Of a DNA stretch of 64,000 nt, positions 8,176 through 18,558 are shown in pieces (position 1 is the stretch's first letter; the number at the start of each line of letters is the position of its first letter). The position numbers and the translations under genes are program-made. The stretch is taken from the NCBI GenBank assembly GCA_963725185.1, contig CAVRXO010000002.1, forward strand, positions 682,001 to 746,000, written 5' to 3'. The notes beneath the pieces are model-generated. The model was not told where the DNA came from. It saw only the letters and a program-made list of their open reading frames with translations, and did not search any database. Source of the DNA: VAZQ01 sp963725185. GTDB taxonomy: Bacteria > Pseudomonadota > Alphaproteobacteria > Rhizobiales > Xanthobacteraceae.

Positions 8176-9006
8176 TCACTTCGATTGATTGAAATAGCTC
8201 AAGTCCGGCGGCTGCTGGCCTTTTGATGTCGGCATCAGCTTGCCGTCCTGGCTCTGGTAATAGGCATCATTGCCGATGCGCACCAGCGGGTTGCCTTCGG
8301 CACAAGCCTCCGGGACCCAGACCGGTTTTGGATTCGGATCGCGGCGATAGCTCCTGGTGACCGTCCAAGGACGCGTCAACGCGTGATCAATCATCGTGAT
8401 GTCGTCACGCAGGAGATTTTGATCCGTTCGGTCGAGGTGCAGGCGTTCCTTGATGATGGTCTGGGCATCCTTGTGGACGGGAAGCCCGCCGGTGTCGAAT
8501 GTGCGCGGGTTCTTCAAGCCGCGGGTCTCGATCTCCAGCAGGTCGTAGCGGCCGGCGCCATCCTGGTCGATCCATTTGCCGATCGAGTAGCCGACGTAAG
8601 CCGGCACTCCGTCCTTGGGCCAGTCACGTCCATCGGTGTAGATCCTGCGATAGGAATCGTTGACATGGCTGATCAGCACATAGGTTATGTCCTGGGTGAG
8701 GACGATCTCCATCGGGCTGTAGGCCATCATCATCATCGGCATGCCTTGCGGCAGGCAGTACCATTGCGGCGCGTCACCCGGCTGACCGCGCGCCTGGGCT
8801 GCGAGGTTGGCGTCATAGATGGCCTGGTATTCGGGCGTCAGCGGCGCCGGCTTGTCCCCGGGCAACACCCATTCGGGAGGAGCCGTGCGGACCCAGGCCC
8901 CTTTCAGGTCCGGGTATCTGGTTTCATCGAAAGCCTGAGCGCCGTCCGCGATGACGCACAACCACAAGGTCAGTGCCAACGCCATGGTCGAGTTGGGGTG
9001 GGGCAT
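8176..9006 (-). CDS. secreted conserved protein of unknown function (paralogue of 51595-52422)
   Basis: A 276-aa protein with a signal peptide of about 25 residues ending ADGAQA, then mature sequence starting FDETRYPDLKGAW. A GAGGAAGG lies just upstream of the ATG. It shares length and many blocks with the protein at 51595-52422: LTPEYQAIYDANL, CLPQGMPMMMM, RRIYTDGRDWP, VGYSIGKW, and the C-terminal SKGQQPPDLSYFN. The signal-bearing, Trp- and Asp-rich mature domain suggests a periplasmic or exported protein. No function is known to me. It lies between the molybdenum hydroxylase operon and the binding protein, separated from the latter by the 8060 palindrome. Confidence 0.75.
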   Translation of the reverse strand: MPHPNSTMALALTLWLCVIADGAQAFDETRYPDLKGAWVRTAPPEWVLPGDKPAPLTPEYQAIYDANLAAQARGQPGDAPQWYCLPQGMPMMMMAYSPMEIVLTQDITYVLISHVNDSYRRIYTDGRDWPKDGVPAYVGYSIGKWIDQDGAGRYDLLEIETRGLKNPRTFDTGGLPVHKDAQTIIKERLHLDRTDQNLLRDDITMIDHALTRPWTVTRSYRRDPNPKPVWVPEACAEGNPLVRIGNDAYYQSQDGKLMPTSKGQQPPDLSYFNQSK

Positions 9007-9078
9007 GGGCCTTCCTCATGATGCTCCGGGGTAACGGCAGATCCGAGCGGCTCGGCCCATGCGCAAGCGCCCGCCGGG

Positions 9079-9768
9079 TCAAGTCGGATCGAACAGCTCG
9101 AAGGGCGCACGCGGCGCGCGCGCGGATGCGCGCAGCCCGGAGCGTTGCTCGATCAGGCGCAGCGCGTCGGCCAATTCGGCCAGCGAAACGATGCCGCCGG
9201 CCGGATTGCGCTCCGCCAGCGCGCGGCCTTCGTCATAGTCGTTGATCATCAGCATGGCATTGAGGCCGAGCTGCTTGGCCGCTGCGAGCCCCTCGGCGGT
9301 GTCCGCGAGCGCCATGACGTGGCCCGGATCGAGCGAGATCTGCTCGAGCACGGATTGCAGCACCTTGGCCATGACCCCGCCGGCCTCGTCGCGCGTGACC
9401 AAGCCCGCGACCATATCGGCGAGCGCGTGCCGCTCGATGAAGCGCATGACGGCCGCCCGCGACAGCGAGGTCGCCACGATAGTGCCAATGCCCAGAGCTT
9501 TGAGCTCATCGAGCGAAGCACGAACGTCCTCGTAAAGGTCGGCATGCTCGACCGCGCGCAGCTCGAGCTCTTGTAATCGCAGCAGGCTTTCGGCTGCGAG
9601 CGGGCGCTCACCCATGAGGCCCAGCAGGCGCCAATAGGCCTGGCTGCCGGTTGCGCCGGGGTCCTGGCTCTCCCCGAACAGATCGGCGGCCGCGCTGTCG
9701 AACTCGTCGGGCCGGAATTCGGCCAGGCATCCAACCGGTTCGAAGAGGACCGCCTTGATGGAATCCAT
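9079..9768 (-). CDS. HAD-superfamily-like protein with altered nucleophile motif
   Basis: A 229-aa protein with the HAD layout: motif I AVLFEPVGCLAEF at the N-terminus, motif II VATSLSR near residue 100, a lysine in MAKVLQSVL, and motif IV MALADTAEGLAAAKQLGLNA near residue 160. In active HAD phosphatases motif I is DxDGT; here the first aspartate is glutamate (F-E-P-V-G), so classical aspartyl-phosphate chemistry is doubtful. It starts 3 nt after the stop of the cytochrome b gene and is the last gene of the molybdenum hydroxylase operon. A regulatory, chaperone or maturation role is possible. Confidence 0.75.
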   Translation of the reverse strand: MDSIKAVLFEPVGCLAEFRPDEFDSAAADLFGESQDPGATGSQAYWRLLGLMGERPLAAESLLRLQELELRAVEHADLYEDVRASLDELKALGIGTIVATSLSRAAVMRFIERHALADMVAGLVTRDEAGGVMAKVLQSVLEQISLDPGHVMALADTAEGLAAAKQLGLNAMLMINDYDEGRALAERNPAGGIVSLAELADALRLIEQRSGLRASARAPRAPFELFDPT

Positions 9769-9771
9769 GGA

Positions 9772-10606
9772 TCAGGCCCTCGCCTCGTAGCCGGCGAACA
9801 TGGTCTTGAGCATCCATTGATTGCCGGGAATGAGGCGCAGATAGATCTGGCCCGAGAACGAGGCGACGATGAAAGCGGTGCCGACATCATGGGCGAGCCG
9901 TGCCCAATTCTCCATGGCGTAGGCATGCAGCGGCAGCCGCGGGAAAGAGAGCAGCGGCGCGCTGCCGAGGATGAAAAACCCGGTGGTGAAATTCGACAGC
10001 AGCGCCAGCAGCAGGATCCAGTTCAGGACGCCCAGGAAGCGGTGCCCGGACTTGAGCGACAGGAGCTCGGCCAACCAGTGGAACGCGCCCGCGATCCCAC
10101 GTTCGCGCGCGCTGGTCACGCTCAGATAGATGACGCTTGCTGCCAGCGAGGCCAGCAGCACGAACCCGAAATAGGTGTGGTTCCACACCCGCACGAAGGC
10201 GGTATCGCGCGCCGGCCCGAAGGCGGCGTCGAACAGCGATGGCGTGGCGATGGAGGCACCGACCGAATAGGCGCCCGCCAACCCGATCAGCAGGAACCAG
10301 GTGATGACGAACTTGGTCGGCGCTGAAGGTGAGCGGCGGCGGCACCCCCGCCTTTTGCTTGGAGCCCACCAGGATGTAATGGGCCACATAGGCGGCATAA
10401 TGCAGCGCCAGAATCGCCAGCGCGATGAGATAGACCCGGTCCAGGGTCGCGAACGGAAAGCGGTAGGTGATGCGCTGATGGATGTAAGGGTAGCTCTCGG
10501 TGCCGGCCGCCCAGGTCACGAGCACCAGCGCCACAGCCAAAACGACCAGAAAGGCCCCGCTCAGGACCGGATAGGTTCTTGCCTCGACCGTCGACTCAAG
10601 CTGCAA
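9772..10606 (-). CDS. membrane cytochrome b-type subunit, frame-broken, TTG start
   Basis: About 277 aa when one extra base near 10325 is removed, joining PPPLTFSA to TKFVITWFLLIGLAGAYSVG. Four or five hydrophobic spans are visible (AFLVVLAVALVLVTWAA; VYLIALAILALHYAAYVAHY; WFLLIGLAGAY; TYFGFVLLASLAASVIYLSV; LNWILLLALLSNFTTGFFIL). Histidines inside or next to them (ALHYAAYVAHY, HTYFGF, LAHDVGTAF) could ligate b hemes. The protein follows the FAD subunit after 11 nt with a TTG start and an upstream GGGG/GGAAC. In context it most likely passes electrons from the periplasmic molybdenum hydroxylase to the quinone pool. Confidence 0.65.
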
Positions 10607-10617
10607 GTTCCAACCCC

Positions 10618-11609
10618 TCAGGCCGAAAGCGCCGACAGGCCGGAGGCCAGCGCGCCGCGGGCGGTCTCGACCTTGTGCTCGTTGTATTTGAGCGGCGCGG
10701 CGTTCTGCAGCGCGCGCGCGGCTGCGAGCTGCGGAAGCTCGTCGTCGAGCCGCTTGCCCTTGAGGAAGGCCTCGACCACGTGCTCCCGATAGGGGCTGAC
10801 CGCGATGCCGCCGAAGATCACGCGCGCGTCGTCGATCAAGCCGTCAGTCGGTGTGCAGGTTGACGGCCACCGACGCCATGGCGAAGTCCCAGACGCCGCG
10901 CGGCCGGATCTTCTGGAAGGTGCCCGCCATCCGTCGCTTGCGCAGGCGGAATGACGACCTCGGTCAGGATCTCGTCGGAACGCAGCACGTGGGACTGCAC
11001 GCGGCCGTCGACCAGCACGTCGCCCGGAATGAGCGCCTCGAGCGACATCTCGCGCATGCCGGAGGGCGCCGCGACCTTGACGCCGGCATCGAGCGCCTCC
11101 AGCCCGATGGCGGCGTCGCCGTGATAGACCGCAAAGCACAAGCGTCCGCCCATCACGCTGTGGTAATAGCTGTTGTCGCCGATGGCGCCGTAGCAGATGT
11201 AGCCGCCGTTGCGCCAGCACGGGTAGTTGCCGCGCAGATACTGGCACCACACCTCCTGCATGATGTCGCCCGCGATGGTGGACTGGTTGCGCAGCTCGGG
11301 CGAGGAAATCCGCTTCAAGGTCTGCGTCAGCAGCGGATATTTGCGCGCCACCAGCTCGGACTGCTCGAGCTCGGCGATGGTGGTGATAGCCCCGATGCCG
11401 AGCCCGCCCTCGGGCGTCTCGCGGATGAAGTTGAGCTCGCCGATCTGCTTGATGTCGACGAGATATTTCGGCGACGCATTGAGCCGGTTCTTGAGGCGGA
11501 TGAGGAGATCCGTGCCGCCGGCATAGACCGCGGCTTCCGGCCCGTGATGGGCCAGAATCTGCGTTGCCTCGTGGACGCTGGCCGGCTTGTAGAGCGTGAC
11601 GGGTTTCAT
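10618..11609 (-). CDS. FAD-binding subunit of molybdenum hydroxylase, PaoB-like with four-cysteine insert, frame-broken
   Basis: About 330 aa after repair of breaks near 10935 and 10860. The N-terminus MKPVTLYKPASVHEATQIL and VYAGGTDLLIRLKN form the FAD-binding site of the CoxM/PaoB family; TIAGDIMQ is the second FAD motif. Cysteines are spaced C-x7-C-x7-C-x17-C from WCQYLRG to RLCFAVYHGD, matching the extra [4Fe-4S] insert of PaoB and 4-hydroxybenzoyl-CoA reductase beta. The C-terminal half continues GTFQKIRPRGVWDFAMASVA and DDARVIFGGIAVSPYR. Its ATG overlaps the TGA of the Mo subunit (TGATG). It carries electrons between the 2Fe-2S subunit and the acceptor. Confidence 0.75.
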
Positions 11610-14119
11610 CAGACCACCCCGCGCTGTTTTTTCAGGCCCATGAGAATCCGCTCGGCGCGTGATGGGATGGCTCGTGCGCACGCCGGTGGCATTGTAGATG
11701 GCGTTGCCGATGGCGCCCGGGACCGAGCCGATGCTGGTCTCGCTGAAGCCCTTGTAGCCGTAGAACCAGCGCGGCTCGAGGCTCTCGATGAAGACCTGCG
11801 TAATCTCGTCGGGAAATTCCATGATGGTCGGGATCGGGAACGACAGGAATGCGATGCTGTTGTGCATCTGGCCGGGGAATTCCTTGTCGTAGGGGATCGC
11901 ATTGGTGGCGACCTGGAAGCTCTGCATGAACGAGCCCTCCATGTCGCTGACCGCCACGAACGGATTGATCACCTTGCCGGTGTCGTGGCTGTAGACCACG
12001 CGCATGATCCTGAATTGCCCGGTCCAGGTGTCGACCTCGACCTCGACGAAGCAGGCGCCGACGCCCTTGGCCAGCGAACGGCCCTGCACGGCTGCGGACC
12101 TCGCCATGCATGCGCAGCGAATTGCCGTCGAGAAGCTCGGCGGCGGTGACCGACTTCGCCGGATCGGCCTTGACGCGGATGACGCCGTCCTTGAGGTCGA
12201 GCAGCCGGCCGCATCGACGCCGAGCTTGGCGGCGCGCGCGCTTGAGCAATTCGGTCGCGCAGCTTCTGTGCCGCCACCAGCGCGGCGCCGCCCTGCACCG
12301 TGCAGGTGCGGCCGGCAGCCCATTGATCGGTCGGCGGCGCGATGTCGGAATCGCCCCACATCAGCTTGATGCTGTCGATCGCGCTGATGCCCAGCATCTC
12401 GGCGATCAGGATCGCCATGCCGGTGTCGTGATTGGTGCCGCTGTCGGGCAGCGCGCTGCGCAGGATGACCCGGCCGGTCGGGTCCATCTCGACATCGGCG
12501 CTCCAGATGATGCCGCGCTCGGTGTGGAACGCCGGCTCGCCCTCGTGATAGGAGAGCGAGCCGGGATGATGCTGGGAGATGCCGAGTCCCATCCCGCGCT
12601 TGAAGCGGCCGGGCATGCCGCCGGGCTTCGGGTTTCGCTTCTCCCAGCCGAACAGCTTGGCGCCCTCCTCGCAGGACCTCGACCGAGGCGAAGCAATCAT
12701 AGGTGAGCGCCCCGTTCTCGGAGCTCCGGCTTCTTCATCTCCGTCGTGCCAGTCGGTCGCCGGGATCGAGCCGGTCGCCGGGCCGCGCCACATTGCGCAG
12801 CCGGAACTGCGACCGGATCCAGGCCGGCGACCTCGGCGAGCTCGTCGGCCAGGTTCTCGAACGCCCATTTCACTTCCTGCTGGGTGCAGCTGCGGTTGCA
12901 GCCGACCATGGGCGTATTGCTTTTGTAGGCGTAGGACACCTGCTCCCAATGGGGCGTGCGGGCGGTGTAGAGCTCGAGCTGGTTCTTCGACACTTCGCCG
13001 GCGACGTGCTGCGGCAGCACGTCGGTGACACCGGCGATCATGTGGAATTCGTAGCGCAAGGCGTGGATCCGGCCTTCCTTGGTGAGGCCCGACCTTGAAC
13101 TTGGAGAGCGTCTCCGGCTTGTGCAGGATGTGGTAGAGCTCCTCGGCCTTGGTCAGCATCGTCTTGACCGGCCGCCCGGTGACCTTGGCGATATGCGCCA
13201 CCAAGCCCCCAGAACGGCGCCGTGCGCACCCCGAAGCCGCCGAAGGTGCCGCCGTTCCATTTGTTGATGAAATGGATTGGCTCTTGTCGATGCCGAGCCA
13301 GCTGGCCAGGAACTGCGCGACTGGATAGATGTCCTGGCCGTGTCCCCAGAAGGTGAGCTTGTCGCCCTCCCAGGTGGCAGACGCCGCTGAAGGGCTGCAT
13401 CGGTACGATGCGGCCGCCGCCGAAATAATAGGTGAATTCGCGCACGATGTCGGATTCGGCAAAGCCCTTGTCGATGTCGCCGTGCTGCCAGCGCCGCGCT
13501 CGCGCCGCGGATGATAGTTGGGATTGTTGGGCGGCATCTGGAGCAGGTTGCCCTTGCCCTCGCGGATGTCCGGCGCGTCGTCGGATTCGGCGGCGGCGAG
13601 ATCGGGAACTGACGGCAGGTCGAGATAGTCGACCGCGATGGCCTCGACCGCGTCCTCGGCCTGGTCTTCGGTCTCCGCCGCCACCATCGCGACGATCTCG
13701 CCCTGCAGCATCAGCTCGATCTGCAGCGGATTGCTCTTGGGCGCGTTGCGGTAGGTCAGGATGTGATGCACGCCGGGCATCTTCTCGGCCTTGGCGGTGT
13801 CGAGACTGCGGATGGCCGAGCGCGGATAGGGGCTGCGCAGGAACTTGATATAGAGCATGCCGGGCAGGCGAACGCGCGGCGCGAACTCGGCGGTGCCACG
13901 AAATCGGGGCTCGACCACCTCGCGCAAAGGCGCCTGCGGCTTGCCGATGATGGCGAGATCGACCGGCGGATGACCCTGCCATTTCCTGGTGACGATCTTG
14001 TGGTCGCCTTCGGTCAGCGTGTCTTCGGGACCGTAACCGCCGCCGGTCGAGAAGTTGCGGACCATCGGCAGCGTGATGATCTGGGTATCCCCCAGGGACG
14101 GCTCGATCTTGAACGTCAT
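11609..14119 (-). CDS. molybdopterin-binding large subunit, xanthine dehydrogenase family, frame-broken
   Basis: About 835 aa when several breaks (near 13500, 13375, 13280, 13205, 13085, 12700, 12200 and 11660) are repaired. Recognisable blocks in order: MTFKIEPSLGD; RLPGMLYIKFLRSPYPRSAI; the GEIVAMVAAETEDQAEDAVE domain; FTYYFGGGRIVPMQPFSGV; WNGGTFGGFGVR (Moco-binding); GMGLGISQHHPGSLSYHEG; and the C-terminal GSVPGAIGNAIYNATGVR. This is the CoxL/PaoC-type catalytic subunit of an aldehyde-oxidising or aromatic-hydroxylating enzyme. Its ATG overlaps the TGA of the 2Fe-2S subunit (ATGA), and its TGA overlaps the FAD-subunit ATG. The substrate cannot be stated. Confidence 0.75.
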
Positions 14120-14752
14120 AGGGTAGCCTCCCCGCGCATGTAGCTCGCCGTGTCCTGCACGGTCTTGATGATGCCCGCATAGGCCGAGCAACGGCACAGA
14201 TGTCCGGCCAGCACGTCCTTGATCTCGGCCTCGGTCGGGTTGGGGTTCTTCTGCAGGAACGTCTTGGCCACGGTCAGCCATCCCGCCGTGCAGTAACCGC
14301 AATCGGCCGCCATGTTGCGGATGCCGATCTCCTGGATCGGATCGAGATTGGTGCCGTCGCCGAGCCCTTCCACGGTCAGGATCGGCTTCTCGGCGGCCTC
14401 GTAAGGCCAGCATGTGGCAGGAATAGTGCGGGACGCCGTCGATCACCACGGTGCAGACCCCGCAGGTGGCGCGGTTGCAGCTCCTGACCGTTCCGGTGAG
14501 CCCGATCTTCTCGGAGATCACCTCCCAGAGCGTGGTGCGCACCTCGTGGTCGACTGTGTGGGGCGTGCCGTTGAGGTTGAAGGTGGATGACATCGCCGTG
14601 ATGGCCTGCGGCAGCGGCGGCGCCGAGGCGGCGCCGGTTGCCAGCACGCTGCGCCGGAACGGCGATAGCAGCGCTGGGGCCGCCACCGCGCCCGCCACGA
14701 TGCCGGTGGCCACGCTCGCTTTGATGAAGTTCCTGCGGGTGAATTTCGCCAT
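14116..14752 (-). CDS. 2Fe-2S subunit with Tat signal, PaoA-like, frame-broken once
   Basis: About 211 aa. The N-terminus MAKFTRRNFIKASVATGI is a twin-arginine signal followed by an Ala-rich hydrophobic stretch, so the complex is folded in the cytoplasm and exported. A GAGGAAC lies upstream of the ATG. The plant-type cluster motif is CNRATCGVC with a fourth cysteine at PHYSCHMLA; the second cluster domain has CGYCTAGWLTVAK and GHLCRCSAYAGIIK. One extra T near 14403 breaks the frame between HMLA and YEAAEKPILTVEG. It is the first gene of an operon of five genes, small-large-medium-cytochrome b-HAD. The Tat signal on the small subunit is the arrangement known for periplasmic aldehyde oxidoreductase PaoABC. 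Confidence 0.8.
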
Positions 14753-15392
14753 GCGGTTCCTCTTATGGCTTCCTTTATGGCTGCCGTTGCGGCATGGCTG
14801 CCGTCGCGGCGTTACTTTGCGGCTTCCCACGGGCGCCAGCTTGCTGCCAGCGGTCGCGGCCCGCAGATCGGCGCACCGTGCCGGCGCCGATCAGGTCTCA
14901 TACGGAGCTCGCAATCGTACCGAATTAATTCAGGTCGTGCATTCAGGCCGTACACGATGATGTGAAGCGGTCGCTGGCAGATCCGGCAGCGCCTTTCCGC
15001 GCGCCGCGCACGCAACCTTCGCCTGAAAATTTCCTCCGTCGAATTCGCTTTTTGCGATCGCCCGGCCGTTCGCCGATCGGTCCCGCCAGCAACGATTTGC
15101 ACAAACTATCTGCGCCTGAACCCAGCCCGTCAAGGGACCGCGCCCGCCTGCCGGCGGCGTCGGACCGGGCGAAGGTGGCTCGCTCACCAGCCGGCCGTCT
15201 GGGGTTGGGAATGATCATTTGACCGGACGGCACCGGCCGTCTAAGAGCCTCTCCGTCCGCCGCATTTGCCGGGAATGCTGCCGTGCTTCCTTCAGTTAGA
15301 AGCCTGCATCCCCGCCCACAAGTTCCCGTGCGATTCCAGCTCGGCCATTGCGGCACAGCCGGATGTCATTTGCATCAGCCCACATTGCCCCC
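14753..15392. other. divergent intergenic region, no gene seen
   Basis: This 640-nt stretch separates the molybdenum hydroxylase operon from the exporter operon on the other strand. Open frames here lack start signals and family features and look like chance frames of GC-rich DNA. A more AT-rich patch around 14890-14945 (containing TACCGAATTAATTCAGG) is a plausible place for the promoters. A short direct repeat of GGCTTCCTTTATGGCTGCCG-like sequence near 14765-14800 lies in the operon leader. Confidence 0.4.
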
Positions 15393-16338
15393 ATGATTGC
15401 CCCCATGCAGCAGCCCGTCATTTCGGTCGCCAATCTCTCCAAGACCTACGCCTCCGGCTTCCAGGCGCTCAAGAGCGTCAATCTCGACATTCGCCGCGGC
15501 GAGATCTTCGCGCTGCTGGGCCCCAACGGCGCCGGCAAGACCACGCTCATCAGCATCATCTGCGGCATCGTGACGCCATCCGAGCGGCACGGTGACGGTG
15601 GACGGCCACGACATCGTCCGCGACTACCGCGTCGCGCGCGCCATGATCGGCCTGGTGCCGCAGGAGCTCACCACCGATGCCTTCGAGACGGTCTGGGCCA
15701 CCGTGAGCTTCAGCCGCGGCCTGTTCGGCAAGCCGCACAATCCCGCCTACATCGAGAAGGTGCTCAAGGACCTGTCGCTGTGGGAGCCGCAAGGACAGCA
15801 AGATCATGACGCTGTCGGGCGGCATGAAGCGCCGGGTGCTGATCGCCAAGGCGCTCTCGCACGAGCCGCAGATCCTGTTTCTGGACGAGCCGACCGCCGG
15901 CGTCGACGTCGAGCTGCGCAAGGACATGTGGGAGATGGTGCGCTCGCTGCGCGCCTCCGGCGTCACCATCATCCTGACCACGCATTACATCGAGGAAGCC
16001 GAGGAGATGGCCGACCGGATCGGCGTGATCAACAAGGGCGAGATCATCCTGGTCGAGGACAAGGCCGAGCTGATGCGCAAGCTCGGCAAGAAGCAGCTGA
16101 CGCTGCAGCTGATCCAGAAGCTCGACGGCCGTTCCGGCCGAGCTTGCGGCCCACAACCTGACGCTGGCGGCCGACGGCGGCGAGCTGATCTACACCTACG
16201 ACACCCAGGCCGAGCGCACCGGCATCACCGCGCTGCTCAAGCGACCTCAATCAGGCGGGCATCCGGTTCAAGGACCTCAACACGACGCAGAGCTCGCTCG
16301 AGGACATCTTCGTCGACCTGGTGAGGCAGAAGAAATGA
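15393..16338 (+). CDS. ABC exporter ATP-binding protein, YadG/NodI-like, frame-broken
   Basis: About 313 aa after removing four single extra bases (near 15588, 15790, 16137 and 16242). Visible motifs are Walker A LLGPNGAGKTTLISIICGI, the Q-loop region MIGLVPQELTTDAFETV, the signature LSGGMKRRVLIAKALSHEP, Walker B ILFLDEPTAGVD, and the switch histidine in LTTHYIEEAEEMADR. The C-terminal IRFKDLNTTQSSLEDIFVDL is typical of the YadG branch. Each repair gives the expected family sequence, for example SEGTVTVDG and WEPKDSKIMTLSGG. ATG 15393 or 15405 may be the start. The stop TGA overlaps the permease ATG (ATGA). Exported substrate is unknown. Confidence 0.8.
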
Positions 16339-17104
16339 CGATGAACATGCACGCCGTCCGCGCGATCTACAAGTTCGAGATGGCGCGCACCGCGCGCACG
16401 CTGGTGCAGAGCATCGTGTCGCCGGTGATCTCGACCTCGCTCTACTTCGTGGTGTTCGGCGCCGCCATCGGCTCGCGCATCACCGCAGATCGACGGCGTC
16501 AGCTACGGCGCGTTCATCGTGCCGGGGCTGATCATGCTGACGCTGCTGACCCAGAGCGTCGCCAACGCCTCGTTCGGCATCTACTTTCCGCGCTTCACCG
16601 GCACCATCTACGAGCTGCTGTCGGCGCCGATCTCGTTCTTCGAGATCGTGCTCGGCTATGTCGGCGCGGCCGCCACGCAAATCGATCATCCTGGGGCTGA
16701 TCATCCTGGCCACCGCCGGCCTGTTCGTGCCGCTGCGGATCGCGCATCCGGTCTGGATGCTGGCCTTCCTGGTGCTCACCGCGGTGACCTTCAGCCTGTT
16801 CGGCTTCATCATCGGCATCTGGGCGGACGGCTTCGAGAAGCTGCAGATCGTGCCGCTGCTGATCATCACGCCGCTGACCTTCCTCGGCGGCAGCTTCTAC
16901 TCGATCAGCATGCTGCCGCCGTTCTGGCAGACCGTCACCCTGTTCAATCCGGTGGTCTACCTGGTCAGCGGCTTTCGCTGGAGCTTCTTCGAGATCTCCG
17001 ACGTGAGCGTCGGCGTGAGCCTGGGCATGACGGCCGTGTTCCTGGTCGTATGCCTGGCGATCGTATGGTGGATCTTCAAGACCGGGTATCGGCTGAAGAG
17101 CTGA
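16335..17104 (+). CDS. ABC-2 type permease, YadH/NodJ-like, frame-broken
   Basis: About 256 aa after repair of two single-base breaks (near 16486 and 16679). The N-terminus MNMHAVRAIYKFEMARTART is followed by six hydrophobic spans, including VISTSLYFVVFGAAIGSR, FIVPGLIMLTLLTQSVANA and IILGLIILATAGLFVPL. The C-terminal SGFRWSFFEISDVSVGVSLG is a YadH/NodJ-family block. It partners the ATPase gene, which it overlaps by 4 nt. The pair would form an inner-membrane exporter of an unidentified compound; lipo-oligosaccharide export (NodIJ) is one branch, but no nod genes are nearby. Confidence 0.8.
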
Positions 17105-17368
17105 ACCAGCGAAAGGCGCTCGGCAAAAAAGCCATTTAGTGGCGGCGCTCGTTCAGGCAGGCGCGCTGCTGATCAACCACATCGCGCCGGGCAATTGCAC
17201 TCTCGCACCGTCCGCATACGCGGCCATCCGAGTCCTCCTACCAAGCGAGTGCGCAAGTTGCGGTATTGCCGAGCGGGCCGCAAGCCGCGGCGCGGCTATC
17301 CTACCTCGGTCGGGATCGCCCGTATGACGACAGCTCAACTCGATTTGGGTAGTGACGCATTTTAAGAT

Positions 17369-17833
17369 TTAGAGCTTTTTCTCCATTTCGATGGTTTCAA
17401 CCGACGCACCGCATTCAAGCCCCAGATAGCGCCGGCATTCGGTCCAGCCGCGCTGCTTGTAAAACTCGATGGCGCCCACGTTGAAAGCCCGAACCTCAAG
17501 ACGGGCCTCCGGGTAATTCTTCCGGATACGTTGCTCTGCCTCATCCATCAGTCGTGAACCGATTCCGAGCCTCTTTCGCTCGGGAGCCAGTCCGATAGAG
17601 CGCACCCAGTTTTCTTCTATGTGCAATACGCCAACCACCTCCCCAGCAATTTCGGCGACAGTCATCTCCTGCCATTTTGCCTCGGCGAATTTACGAGCAG
17701 GATCGTGGATCACAAACATCTGGACGGCAACAAAGGGAAGCTCGGGTGCCCAAGTGGCCAGCCACGAACGCCTGAGCAGCGTTATCAGCGCGGCAACATC
17801 CGCTTCATTGGCTGGTCGTATGGTTAGTGTCAT
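17369..17833 (-). CDS. GNAT family N-acetyltransferase
   Basis: A 154-aa single-domain GNAT protein. It has the N-terminal MTLTIRPANEADVAALITLL, a core beta strand VVGVLHIEENWVRSIGL, and the acetyl-CoA pyrophosphate loop ERKRLGIGSRLMDEAEQRI (R-x-x-G-I-G). FNVGAIEFYKQRGW is the C-terminal family signature. It transfers an acetyl group from acetyl-CoA to an unknown amine. It stands alone on the minus strand, with non-coding DNA of 264 nt between it and the exporter genes. Codon use looks less GC-rich than its neighbours, fitting an accessory region. Confidence 0.85.
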   Translation of the reverse strand: MTLTIRPANEADVAALITLLRRSWLATWAPELPFVAVQMFVIHDPARKFAEAKWQEMTVAEIAGEVVGVLHIEENWVRSIGLAPERKRLGIGSRLMDEAEQRIRKNYPEARLEVRAFNVGAIEFYKQRGWTECRRYLGLECGASVETIEMEKKL

Positions 17834-17948
17834 GCCGCTTTCTTTTATACGGCCGCGCTTCGCAATAGGCGCTCCCCTGGGGACGAGCTTTGCTTGACCG
17901 CTCAGTCACCGCGCGGGTTTCGTAAGGCGCCCGTTGTGGGCGCTGTGT

Positions 17949-18386
17949 TCAGGCCAGACACGCTGCTAGAGGGCAGCCTTGTTCAGGCGCTCGGGCGAGC
18001 TCGGAGCGCACCGAGAGCTGCGCCTCTTCCTCGGTCCAATCGCCTCCCTCATCCTCGGACACGAATGTCAGGATGATCTCTCCGGATTTCTCACGAAAGG
18101 TGACGCTCTCACCATAGTATTGGCGCGCCGTGGCGGCGGGCACGAGACGTTCCGGGAGCCGCAGCTTGACGATATGCGTGCCCCAATTGGCGTGATAGAG
18201 GAACGCGTCGAAGTATTTCTCCATCCACGCATCCTCGTCTCCCTTGAAATTGCCCCACGAATACTCGTTGACGAAGCTCGTCGCCGTGATCCGGGCGCGG
18301 CTTGACCAAGAGCGCAGTTCGCCCAGCTCGTGTTCGGTCAACGCGCGGTCGATCGCCTGAAACTCGTAATATTGATATTCGCTCAT
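17949..18386 (-). pseudogene. N-terminal fragment of a larger conserved protein
   Basis: A 145-aa frame whose first about 125 residues (MSEYQYYEFQAIDRALTEHE; SWGNFKGDEDAWMEKYFDAF; LYHANWGTHIVKLRLPERLV) match, from memory, the N-terminus of a much longer uncharacterised protein family of several hundred residues. After TEEEAQLSVRSELA the sequence becomes RAPEQGCPLAACLA and stops. The rest of the protein is not found in the next 100 nt, so the gene appears truncated. It lies in a stretch with other decayed small genes. Function of the family is unknown to me. Confidence 0.55.
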
Positions 18387-18558
18387 GGCCCGCCTCCCGC
18401 CTCGACCCAGTCCTGGCGCTTCGCCATGCCGTATTCGTAGCTGATTCGGTCTGGCCGCGGTTGCCGCCGTTCTGGGGGCGAATCATTCACCTCGTTTCAA
18501 ACCTGGTTGCAACCGAGCCTTTTATGATATCAATGCATACACCAAGGAGCGCACCAAC

